A model generated the notes under the pieces. That model saw nothing but the letters and a program-made list of their open reading frames with translations. It did no database searches and had not been told where the DNA came from. 64,000 nucleotides of DNA from Vermamoeba vermiformis (Eukaryota > Tubulinea > Echinamoebida): contig JBEWZL010000179.1 of the NCBI GenBank assembly GCA_045837725.1, forward strand, positions 620,001-684,000, written 5' to 3'. Below, one piece after another: positions 11,521 to 21,533 of the stretch. Position 1 is the stretch's first letter, and each line of letters starts with the position of its first letter. Made by a program: the position numbers and the translations under genes.

Positions 11521-12102
11521 ATGAACAATATTTTGATAAACTGTATTTTGTTGGCGATTCTTATCGCTCCATCCGCAGTGCACTCACAGCCCAAATCAAC
11601 AGGTAATACATAATCAAGCCAAATTTCTTACAATCTACACGATAAATCTGATTAGCATTGGAATTAAAACGAAGAAATTTAGCAGGAGATCGCGAATCTA
11701 TAAAAATGGATCTTCTTTTTTGAGTATTACTTGCTTAGCCAGAAATTTTAACCTAACCACCTAATTGATTTTTTAGATTGCACCCAGCACGATCCGTCGT
11801 ACTGCAACCACGGCACTTGCAATGTTACTACTGGAACTTGCACCTGCGACACGCATTACTTTGGTGAAACGTGTGGTGTCAAGTGCACGCGCGAAGACAC
11901 GTGCAATTACATCGGAGTATGCTCCGATGATGGCTCTTGCATTTGCCCACCTGGCTATTTTGGATCGTCATGTCATGGCAACAAAGCAGTCATGACAGCT
12001 TTCATTGTGAGCCTTGTACTCGCTGCATTGGTCGTTGTTATTATCATTGTTTTTGCTATCAGAGAGCGCTGCAGAAAGCATGGTTATGAACTTGTTAAGT
12101 AG
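11521..12102 (+). CDS. Short type I membrane protein with EGF-like repeats
   Basis: Two exons (11521-11602, 11777-12102) give 135 residues. The order is a signal peptide (MNNILINCILLAILIAPSAV), two EGF-like modules rich in paired cysteines (YCNHGTCNVTTGTCTCD; CNYIGVCSDDGSCICPPGYF), a transmembrane helix (FIVSLVLAALVVVIIIVFAI) and a cytoplasmic tail of only about 14 residues (RERCRKHGYELVK). It resembles the membrane-proximal part of the EGF receptor at 60.5-64 kb, but has no juxtamembrane or kinase domain. It may be a cell-surface adhesion protein, a ligand, or a decoy receptor. These roles are inference. Confidence 0.8.
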
Positions 12103-12360
12103 TTATTGTCTTTAACGGTACTTTCAAGCCATTTGAAAGCTATGTCCTCCACACCCGCGGATCACATGCAAATAAAAATTCGCCATCCGACCAGATCTGC
12201 AAATGAACGAACAGGAAGTACAAGGATTTCGGGCTTCTCCTTGATAACCTCCTATAAACGCTTGTTAAAGGTGGTCGTTGAATGCACTAATTATTTGGAT
12301 TGCCACAATTAACAATTACAAGGAAAATAAACGGGAGCTAATTTGGCAGATCCTGCTTTA

Positions 12361-15300
12361 CTACAGTCGATTGGTATTATTCACAAAGTTGTTATTGTTC
12401 GAACTCCAATAATTATTATTATTATTATTATTGTTATTATTCGGAGCATGCTCTTGCAAATACGCTTCGATATTTCTCCGCATCACGTCATCTTCGAGCA
12501 CCGCTGGTTGTGAGTTATTGTTGCTATTCACAGAATTATTATTAACATTATTTTCATCTTCTTGATTATTGCTCTCTTCATCTTCTGCTGCGCCATGTGC
12601 TCGCATCTGGTAAAAAAATAATTGTGAGTAAAACTCATGTCTCAAAAGTAGCGGATCCACTTTTCATGAAACTTACCCGAATAGGCTTCAAATCGCTCAA
12701 CGAATAACAACTATCTTTAGTGCTAAATAAATGTATTCGCCCACTTTCATCTCCACATACAACTACGTCGTCAGATCTCGACAGATCCAATGAACTGTAA
12801 CTCAAATTAGTAAACGATACTAGGGAGTTATAATAATATTACCTTATATGGGAATTTCCTCCAGGTAAGGCGTTGACCAATGGCGAGCCAGCAGCAATGT
12901 CCCAGATTCGCACCTATGATGAGCTCGTTCAGTGAAAATTGTCAAAATAAAATTGATAAAATAAATGACTCGGTGCGGGTCGTACCATGCTGTCTTCACC
13001 ACCGGTCACTAAAAATGTTCCAAAGTGCGTCCATTTTGTTGAATTGACGCCGACGACTTCGGCATTTTCTTCAATTCCTGGTGGCGCTGCAAACATTAAC
13101 CATTAGAACCAACTTTAATAAGCAACATAGAGACACAATAGTCATAATAAAATATATTTGCTATTATAATAATAAACTTACGTTCGTGGTGGAAAATGTG
13201 CACTGGATGCGACGGAAATCTGACGTCAAACACGAGACAACGATTGTCCGTGGCTGATGATTGGACATATCGCTCACAAGGACTGAACGAGACGATGTTC
13301 ACGTCCTTTTGGAGAGTTTTCAATGTGCTCACTTGTCCTCGTTTGCGGAGGTCATAGATCCGCAGTAGATCTTGTGTCGCATAGACGATCAATGATTGCG
13401 ATTCTTCGCAGGCAGATGTTCCTAAAAAGGAAATAAGTATGGTGCTAATCGGAATAACTGAGGAAATGTGCATAACAAGTTTCGTTAATAAATGAATTTT
13501 TTCCAAATTAGGAAGTTGGTGATATGATTTACCTATTGAGGAAACCATGCCACGTGACTCATTGATCACTTGCACAGGTTTGTCCACGCGTTCCAAGTCC
13601 CATATTTGCAGCTCTCCTCGGCGGTTTTGTGTCTCCGTGCCAACGAACAAATTCTCTTTGTACCGGCCTCTTCCGAACGCAATATCAATAACCCTAAAAA
13701 GAATTAGTTTCCACGAAGGTGTTTCCTAATTAGGCAATGGCAAGTACTTACATAGCATTTAGCCTCGGCAGTTTGGCTTTACTGCGACCAATGTCAATGT
13801 CCCAAACAAACACCCTAAAAAAATGTTCAGTGAAATCATTTTCCAAATAAGGAAAGTACTGAGTCATCTTACGTGTGTTTAGAAAACGAAGCAATCATAT
13901 TTGGATCTTCGTAGTGCGGAATAACGTTCAAAATTTTGTTCTCGTGTCCTTCAAAAATTTCTCCTTCAACTTTTCCGAGGTACTTTTCAACAACGCCCGT
14001 AGTCGCAGATCGCACCTAATATCAATTGTTATTATATAGTCAATAGTAGGTGCCTGGTAGATACTTACTATAATATCTTTATCATATGAGGCTGTAATGA
14101 TTTGAGATCCGTCCAGCGAAAACATTGACGCGGACACAGTTTGTTTGTGATCGTTAAATATTCTCACAGAGCCTAATAATGCAAATTAATAATCAATATA
14201 ATACTATATATAGACTACATGTTATATTAAACATAATATATATATTATACTCACCTTGTGTCAAATCATACAGCAGCGATAAATGCATGATGGAATTTGT
14301 ATTCGTATGCGCTGTGCCAACCAACACTTTCGTACTGCAAATATAATATTAGTATATATATATATGACATATATATTAATATAGACGTACCCATTTGGAT
14401 CTAATTTACAATCGACGATCGCATCCGAAGGCATGTTCGATGAGCCAATCAGTTCGAATTGTTTCAGCACTGATTTCAGTGTGATTCGTTTGTGCTATAA
14501 TAGTAATAATGTTTAATACTCTAGTATTACTATTATTGAAGTATTTAGACGTACATTGGCTGGTGAAATGACGGATCCGTATTCTCGCCTTCGAGCAAGT
14601 TTTCCCGTACTTTCAAGTTCAAATCGTTTTCGCAAATATTTTGTTTTATCTTCGTATATTATTGGCTTAGATCCACTGCAAATAAAAAAAATTATCATTA
14701 ATTTATGCACGTGTCTGTATTATTATTATTGGACTTACAGTTCGCCGTTTCCTTTTTGATCTAAATATCGTAAAATATCTTTGCCTGTTCGTCCCGGCAA
14801 TTTCCTAATTAGGAAAGTTAGATTAGCGGAATAATTAGTAAACTGAAGTACGTACAAGCAAACTTGGTCAATTGTCGTTTTGTTGACTGGACTTAATTGC
14901 AGCACTTCAGACTCGAGCTTTGAAAAAGGCACGTGCAATATATCTCCGTTGACGAGCCCTTGGATGTATTTACCATGTAATTGCTGCAATTTTTTGATCA
15001 TATCGTCCGTCAAAAATGGTCGTGGAATGGGAACTCCTTCACGAACAAAAAACATCGAAAATTCCGCTTCGCTGGTAGTGAACGAAACGTTAGCAAAGAT
15101 TCTTTTACCAAATATGGTAACTTACAATTCTGCAAAGATAGCTTTTTTCAGCTCTTCAGGCGCATTTGACAATAAGTTTTTGAAGTCAGGATTACTTTTG
15201 AGCTACGAAGGTCACGTCAGTAATGGATTTCCAAATAAGGAAATATAAAACAACGACTTACCGTTCTTAGAAATTCTTTTTTGTTCGTGTTCCACAAAGC

Positions 15301-16147
15301 TCTTGCCGTTGCAATATTTTTGATCAAAACATTGAGCTCGCCAATAACTTGATCAATTTGCGTGTATTGACGCGCCATTTCTTCCTAAAAAGCCGGTTAA
15401 TATCTTATAAATAAATTAATATGAATATACTTACTTTTTCAGTGTCATAACTTAGCGACGGATAAACTTGTCGCAGAGCAGATGACGAAAAATCGAAAAA
15501 GAAACAGTCCTCTGGCCCAGCCTTACGATCGAATCTGAAATAATTAAAAGGATTAATAAATTATGATTGCTATACATTGATCAGGGACGGTGAAGCAAAG
15601 CGATTTTAAGTTTGTTTGCCAAATAAGGAAAATTCTGTTTTTAAAAGATGGACTTACTCCCAATTCAACTGCTCTGCTTGTTGGTTGCCGTTATTAGATT
15701 GATTGCCGTTCGTATTAGAAGTTGCATTTCGTTGACCACGACTAACTTCGCTACGTTCATCCGCATTGTTATTGTTGTTTGTATTGTTTGTAGCATTCGT
15801 AGCGGTACTTCGTTCATCTTCTGAATCATTTATGATCTCTTCGCGAGATTTTTCGGATCTAGCGCGTTTATTAACATGAAGAGACTGATCTGCTGTTTCG
15901 GATAATTTTCGTTCTGGACCTCGGTTAAAAATCCAGATCTAGCTTTCAATTTTGGAAAGACTTACTCTTAAGTACATTTTCTCGTTGTTCGTAATAATTT
16001 TTGAGGATTTGAAATGATGTTCTAAGAAACTCAAGTCTATTTTCAGATCGTTAAGGAACATCAATTTTAAAAATTCAGAAAAATTATTCTATGATTGAAT
16101 TTAATATTGGGATACTGGTCGACATCTCGCAAATTGATTTCTGTCAT
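12361..16147 (-). CDS. WD40-repeat protein with poly-Asn segments
   Basis: The gene has more than a dozen short exons. It starts MTEINLRDVDQLEFLRTSFQ and has an Asn/Ser-rich, charged N-terminal part (KRARSEKSREE; NNTNNNNNADERS). A helical region follows (FLTDDMIKKLQQLHGKYIQG; LPGRTGKDILRYLDQKG). The C-terminal half is a beta-propeller with WD-type units (MFSLDGSQIITASYDKDII; RVFVWDIDIG; LRIYDLRKRG; FLVTGGEDSMVRIWDIAAGS). The tail is a run of Asn encoded by an AAT/AAC microsatellite near 12410-12440. The repeats suggest a scaffold in a nuclear or ubiquitin-ligase complex, but the orthologue was not recognised. Its introns carry six CArG-type palindromes. Its first intron is U12-type. Confidence 0.8.
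13722..13737. repeat. CArG-type palindrome (intronic)
   Basis: TTTCCTAATTAGGCAA has the core CC(A/T)6GG. It lies just inside the donor end of a WD40-gene intron. It is one of the recurrent elements discussed in the findings. Confidence 0.5.
13840..13855. repeat. CArG-type palindrome (intronic)
   Basis: TTTCCAAATAAGGAAA lies within a WD40-gene intron. It has the full 16-bp form with TTT and AAA flanks. Confidence 0.55.
14801..14816. repeat. CArG-type perfect palindrome at a splice acceptor
   Basis: TTTCCTAATTAGGAAA is a perfect 16-bp palindrome. On the reverse strand it overlaps the 3' end of an intron: the acceptor reads TTTCCTAATTAG, followed by the exon GAAATTGCCGG. Confidence 0.6.
15228..15243. 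repeat. CArG-type palindrome (intronic)
   Basis: TTTCCAAATAAGGAAA, identical to the copy at 13840, lies in another intron of the same WD40 gene. Further cores in this gene are at 13503-13512 and 15619-15628. Confidence 0.55.
16037..16115 (-). other. U12-type (minor spliceosome) intron
   Basis: This 79-nt intron follows the first coding exon of the WD40 gene. The donor is GTATCCCAAT, matching the U12 consensus RTATCC at six of six positions. The branch sequence TTCCTTAAC is an exact match to the U12 consensus. The branch A lies 14 nt before the terminal AG, within the usual U12 spacing, and no pyrimidine tract intervenes. Splicing joins GACCA to ACTTGAG in frame, whereas reading through meets a stop. 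Confidence 0.8.
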
Positions 16148-16414
16148 TTTTGCGCTGATCTAAATTTGTTTGTTAGTTCGTTTCAGATCCCTCTAGAGTT
16201 AACTTACTTACCCGTCGCTAAATAATTAACATAATAAATATTTACAAAATAATACGTTATTATAAGTACATTGGTGCTCTTTTATTTGAGCAAGCGAAGA
16301 TAAAAAAAAGCAAAATTACTTGGTTTATTTTCATACCCAGCAATTTTGTAAATAACACATATAGTGGAGTTAGTATAGTAACTATGATAAGGTAGTATAT
16401 TTGTGGAGTCAATC

Positions 16415-17947
16415 ATGTATCAGCAGCCAAACTATCAGTTCCTACATCCGCCGCCTTTTCCTCCTCCATTCGTTGACCCTGTTGTGGAGGGAAAACGTAA
16501 GAAAAATACAGCAAATCTATTTTTAATATGAAATTATTGCCCACACCGTCGCTTTTCACGAATAGCAGGCGGATTAAGTTAACTTATTCAAATATTCGAA
16601 AATTAATACGATACAGCCTTATAAATATTTTCTAATATTAGTATTAATTTTATTTACCAAAGGCGAGGCTGCACGATGGGCCAAAGAGTTCGAACAGCGA
16701 CACCAACAGGAGATCGAAGAAGCAAAGAAGCTCGTACCTAGTTTAATCAAACATAATCTCAACAAAGCAAATATTTTAATATCAGAGATTGAGAAAGGTG
16801 AAGGAGATAATTTGGAGGAGAAAAAGGTAGGTCAAATAAGATCAGATCTGCTCGTAGGCTTTTGTGGACCAATTATGAACGATTCTAGAGTAGCTAATGC
16901 TAAATTTATTATAGAATGAAGTCGAAGAATTATTAAAACCATTTAGAAACGAGACTGTTCGAGATCTGATCAAAATCAAGATCGCTCGCCAACAAAGGAA
17001 GATGGTAAGAAGTTTCGATATAGCGATCAAATCGCAATATATTAATATTGTTCGTACCTTTAGAAATGGAAGAAAAAGAAGAGGAAAGAAGCACAAGAAT
17101 ATCATCGACAACAGAAATCGTTAGGCCCCATCCTCGAAAAAATCATCGATGAGTGGCAACAAAGCGAATTTGCGAAAGAAAAAGAGACTAGGAAGGTATG
17201 TATTATCAATATGTATAATACTCATGAGTGTCATGCTGATCTGGATCCGCTCATAGCGAGTGCAAGAAGAAAAAGAGACGGCAGCACGAAAACACCAACA
17301 AGCCAAAGAAAACAAGCAAAAGCGAGAACTAGCGTCGTTAATTTGCAGACTGGAGCAGTTAAGAAGATTAAGATACAAAAAGAAACTTGCTGAAGGTAAG
17401 TACATCCGATCTGCTTCGCTGTTTTAAACTTGCCTTGATATCCAATCAAATAATGACATGCTTTCATTGTATAGGACGACCAGTATTGAATATTGATCGC
17501 TTTGACTCGTTTTTAATGCCCGGAGATGACGCCGAGATGCACGACAGTAAAGATAAGGAAAACTCGACCGAGAATAACACCAACACGATAAATAACCATA
17601 ATAATAATACAGATAATAATCGTAATAATAATAACAAGAATGAGGGTAATATGAATGACCAAGGAAATAATAATAATGAAAAGCCAGCAACTGAAACAAA
17701 CGCGGAATTAATATACGGTCGGTTTAAAGAAGATCCAGAAGGGTTCTATTATCAAGCTTATGCTAGTATAGACAATTTAATAGCGGTTAGAAAGGAATGG
17801 GATCGATATTTAGTTGCGATCCCGGGTACCGGCAGCAGAATCCCGCCGTACTTTATTCCGCCACCGCCGACACCGAATCCGACCTGGGCTCGATTTATTG
17901 TTAATAATGTTAATGCCACAAATAGCAACAATGTAAATATAAAATGA
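16415..17947 (+). CDS. PDCD7: PDCD7 / U11-U12 snRNP 59K-like protein
   Basis: Six exons give about 365 residues. The N-terminus is Pro-rich (FLHPPPFPPPFVDPV). The centre is a long, highly charged helical region (RHQQEIEEAKKLVPSL; KWKKKKRKEAQEYH; CRLEQLRRLRYKKKLAEG). An Asn-rich linker follows. The C-terminal signature is ASIDNLIAVRKEWDRYLV then IPPYFIPPPPTPNPTWARF, which corresponds to the conserved (I/V)RxxWDxYLV...PPPP..TW end of PDCD7. PDCD7 is the 59K protein of the U11/U12 di-snRNP, which recognises U12-type introns together with U11-35K. The gene is divergent from the WD40 gene that contains such an intron. All of its own donors look U2-type. Confidence 0.85.
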
Positions 17948-18165
17948 AATCATCTTTAACTTTGCCTGGATCTCTTCAGGGAACAATTTATTAACCTTAT
18001 TGCTGTGATTCGTTTGTAATTTTGGGTTAGATAAATGTTCAGTTTTAAAAAGTATTGTTTTATATAGCCAAAACTGGTGTAATAAGAGCGCAATATTTGC
18101 TTGATTGTTATACTCGATTGGTGAAGTTTGCAAACAGTTGAACGTAACGGATTCGATCTAAAGCA

Positions 18166-19557
18166 ATGGAAGCGCCCAATATTCATATTATATCAGCTGA
18201 TGGACAACCTGTTAATATGGCTAACATGGGCGCTAATTCAATGGCTCAACTAGACCGTAATCCGGGATCGGCCAGCTTATTCGCACCACCATTATACCCT
18301 GCTAGTTATAACGTAAGGAAGTCATTTATATGTTCAATATATATTATACGCAACCTTAATTTTAAATATCATAAGATCTTTATATAATTAATTAATTTTT
18401 AATAATCGGATCTTATTTAAAGTTTGGTAACGCGCCGACTGCCAAAGAAGAAGTCCCGCCGAAATTACTTAACAACAATATTTTAAGGTAAGATAAAACC
18501 GTCCATTGTTATTTATTGTTCAAACGACTAAGCAATGAGCGCCATCAGAGTTCAACAACGCGGCATCTTGGCCCACACCCACAGCATGGACGAGCTGTTC
18601 TCGATCAAAGATATCTTGAACGGCGAGAACATCGATGCCAATGAACTGCCCATTACTGACTTTGGTAACCCTCCTGTCATCGCCAAGGACGGTGAGACTC
18701 CCGCGGATCAAGAATCCGCTCAGTCGTTCCAAGGAGCAGCAGCTAAGAGTAACGCAACAGCATCGGTTGATAATGTCGGCGGTACTATGGTGTCAATCGG
18801 AAAACAAGAAACAGCTGGCGAGGATCAGCGAAATGGATTTAACGCTCAATCAAAGATGACAGGCAATCAAACATCAGCCGAGCAGCAAGTAAGCATTTTT
18901 ATTACTTAACGATGCTTAAATACCACCTTTAATTATCTTATAAAATCTCCGCATTTTTAAGATTAAATTATGACAACAGCTTAATTTGCCGAAAGCTAAG
19001 TTTAGCCTCTTCCAACGAAAGAATCGATCTTTATTAAGTATGACAAACACTTATATTTACTAATAGGCGTCTTACGGATTGGAAACCGATGACCAAGAAG
19101 GATCAACTTACGACGATCAGTACAACAAAGTCGTACCGAAACTCAGATTTAAAAGTCCGAAGCGAAAAAGTCCGAGCAGCAGCGAAGAGAAGCTCATTGA
19201 AGTTAATGAAGGAGAACAGAACGAAAACGACAAGCCGATCGTGCACGTCAATAAGAAACGCAGATTCAACTCTTACCAATATTTATTCTCGCCAGATTTC
19301 GACGATAACCCTAATCAATATATAGGTACGTTATTTATCATATTAAGGCCAGTACGAGCCGATTTCTAATTTTTTTGCTGGCAGATGTGTTACGAACAAA
19401 GTATACTTTGCCCAACAAGTCAAATACTTACTTCGAAGATGGCGGCAGATTCACTGAAATTTCGCTAGCCATCAGAAAGCAACGGATCGCAAAGGAACTA
19501 GCGCAAAAAGATCAGATGAAACAAGTCAGAGTGAAAAAAACTCTCAAAGCAAAATAG
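18166..19557 (+). CDS. Basic, partly disordered protein of unknown function
   Basis: Five exons (18166-18312, 18423-18487, 18540-18888, 19067-19325, 19385-19557) join in phase. The third uses an acceptor (AATGAG) just past another AG. The protein has about 330 residues. It starts MEAPNIHIISADGQPVNMAN. It contains RGILAHTHSMDELFSIKDIL, an acidic/Gln-rich stretch, a basic Lys/Arg/Ser patch that could be a nuclear localisation signal (RFKSPKRKSPSSSEE; NKKRRFNSYQYLF), and a helical basic C-terminus (LAIRKQRIAKELAQKDQMKQ). It looks nuclear, but no family was recognised. An alternative is that a separate gene starts at the ATG at 18535. Confidence 0.55.
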
Positions 19558-19912
19558 CTGCGAGGCAATTTCAACGCGCACTCGAATGAACGTCGTTTCA
19601 GCACTGATTTTTTTAGCGAAAACAAAGAAACTTAACCTTACACGCTCGTGTACACTTGTAATATAGCCGAAAAAGAAACAAAGAAGCACCTTTTTTTTTT
19701 TGAAAGCTGTATTAATACCTTACAATTAACCCTTATGCTGTTTTTTATTTTCCTTGTAAACCGTGACAAGGATTTTTGTTCTCGGAGTGAGCGGGTTCAA
19801 ATTTTCCGAAGAGGGGAGGCTTTTTTTGACTTCAAAATGCTTTGAAGCACGAACGTGCCTTTTCGTTTATTGGCCGATATTTAATTGGACTTAATCCATT
19901 AGGTTTGCTGGG
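19558..19912. other. Intergenic region with possible structured RNA
   Basis: This 355-bp stretch has no protein gene. At about 19750-19770 a hairpin (CCTTGT ... ACAAGG) is followed by GATTTTTG, which resembles an Sm site. A second imperfect stem and a run of seven T near 19820 come next, and then GCACGAACGTGC. The evidence is too weak to call an RNA gene. Confidence 0.25.
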
Positions 19913-21533
19913 ATGGTAGGTTCGCGATCTGAACTCCGCAGTCAAGAGGATATTTTAATAACAATAATGCAATTCATTATTTATTATACAATGAGTCTTT
20001 GATTATAAATTGAATTTTGTAATTATTGGCTAATTTAGTAATAAAATTAATTATTTTTTCAGGATCTGCCCACAGAAATTTGGATTCATATCCTTTCGGA
20101 CTTCTTTGCATCATATTCCATGCGAGAAAAAATATGGCTTCAAAATGTGGCCGCTTTCTTGCAAGGTACTGAAGAGGACGAATTAACCGATCTGGATTTA
20201 CAACCAGCAAGCATTTATGAACGTCAAAAAGAAGTATATTACATGGCATTCCATTTTACTGTCTACAACAAGCAGTTGTAAGAAAAAAAATATCTGTTGC
20301 GTGACCTGATCGAGCTGACAGATTCGATTTTAGCGCAGCCGTAATGCAATCAAGACAAATATGGAAATCTATTTTCGAATGCACAGTAGGCACATATGAT
20401 TGGCGAAGAAGAGTGCCGCAAGAATTTGAAGTACGACTACAATCTGATTATTTAGCCGCTTGTACCTTCCTCCGCACATTTCAATTTCATTCGCATTTAA
20501 AATACGCACTCAGCGACAACGCGTTGCAACATTATATGCCCGATTTTACGAAAGAAACAAATCCTTCATGTACTAGATGCCAAGAACGAGTTCCTCACGA
20601 ACATTGGGTCAAGTTCAATGCACGGACACAGAAGCTCGTAGAATTCGAAAATTGGCCGCAATTTAACGACCAAATTCAAGTGATCAACGCAGAAAAAAAG
20701 TTTTTAGTCATTTCAAGATTAGAAGAGATCGTTTTATTCGATATCGAAAATGATTGCGTAGTTTGCAGGTTCTCCACGCAAATGCTTCCGAGAAAATATC
20801 ATCTCTTTTTTATCAATCGTAAGTAGTATTCCTTATATAGTAAAATAATAGATATTAATGCTATTTAAAGTGTACAAGAAAAAACTCGTATTCGCAGTTC
20901 AAGGTTTAGGCTATTACTTAAGAACACTTATACTAGACTTAGACAAAGGTCTATGTATCACAGACGATGATATTTCGACGTACAAACATTGGCCGCAAAC
21001 ACCGTACTACGTGTCATCGATTCTCAGTGGAGATCTCATCAAGTTCAAAATTCTGAACGACGATAATTCATTCACCACAATTCAGTTCGAAGCTGACTCG
21101 GCTGATCAAACAATTCTAAGAACAGATAATCCATGCACTACATACTTCATCGATAATAGGTAAGTGGTTCAGCTGAACTTCGTACCCGGATCTTTTTGAC
21201 ACGTGTCATTTTTTTGACAGGATGATTGTTAATGTCAAAGACGAAAGAGTCTACGAAGTCAACCCTCTAACTAGACGGATCATATATACTTTTCCTATTC
21301 CAAGTTTGGCAGATAACAGTATATTTTTGAGCACATTCACTCTGTCAGTTAGAATGGATCCGTCGCAAGACTACACGACTGCGACTCTACGGGATGTTTA
21401 TGACAATAAGATACTAGGATCTTTTCGCTTTAGAAACTCACTTACGGATTGGAACGCATTGTTAAATGGGGAGCCACTAGCAGAGCCTTCGCTACAATTT
21501 GTACAGACGGAAGAAAATAAAGTAATACTTTAA
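19913..21533 (+). CDS. F-box-like protein A with CxxC-HxH motif
   Basis: The first coding exon is only the ATG (19913-19915). Exon 2 begins at 20063 with DLPTEIWIHILSDFF, the start of an F-box. Later exons encode QIWKSIFECTVGTYDWRRRV, then SCTRCQERVPHEHWVKF, a compact C-x2-C-x5-HxH motif that may bind zinc. A beta-rich part follows with repeating DLDKG and NPLTRRIIYTF elements. About 480 residues in all. F-box proteins normally recruit substrates to SCF ubiquitin ligases. The paralogue at 23551 shares sequence and intron positions. The stop overlaps the stop of the antisense gene by two bases. Confidence 0.75.
21197..21208. repeat. TGACACGTGTCA palindrome (intronic)
   Basis: A perfect 12-bp palindrome with a CACGTG centre lies in an intron of F-box gene A. 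It is followed by a second TGACA at the acceptor. Confidence 0.55.

Noticed and set aside
20085-20096. ATATCCTTTC, a perfect AT-AC U12 donor sequence
   Set aside because: It lies inside the F-box coding exon (WIHILSDFF), whose frame continues and matches the paralogue, and no branch/AC acceptor was found.
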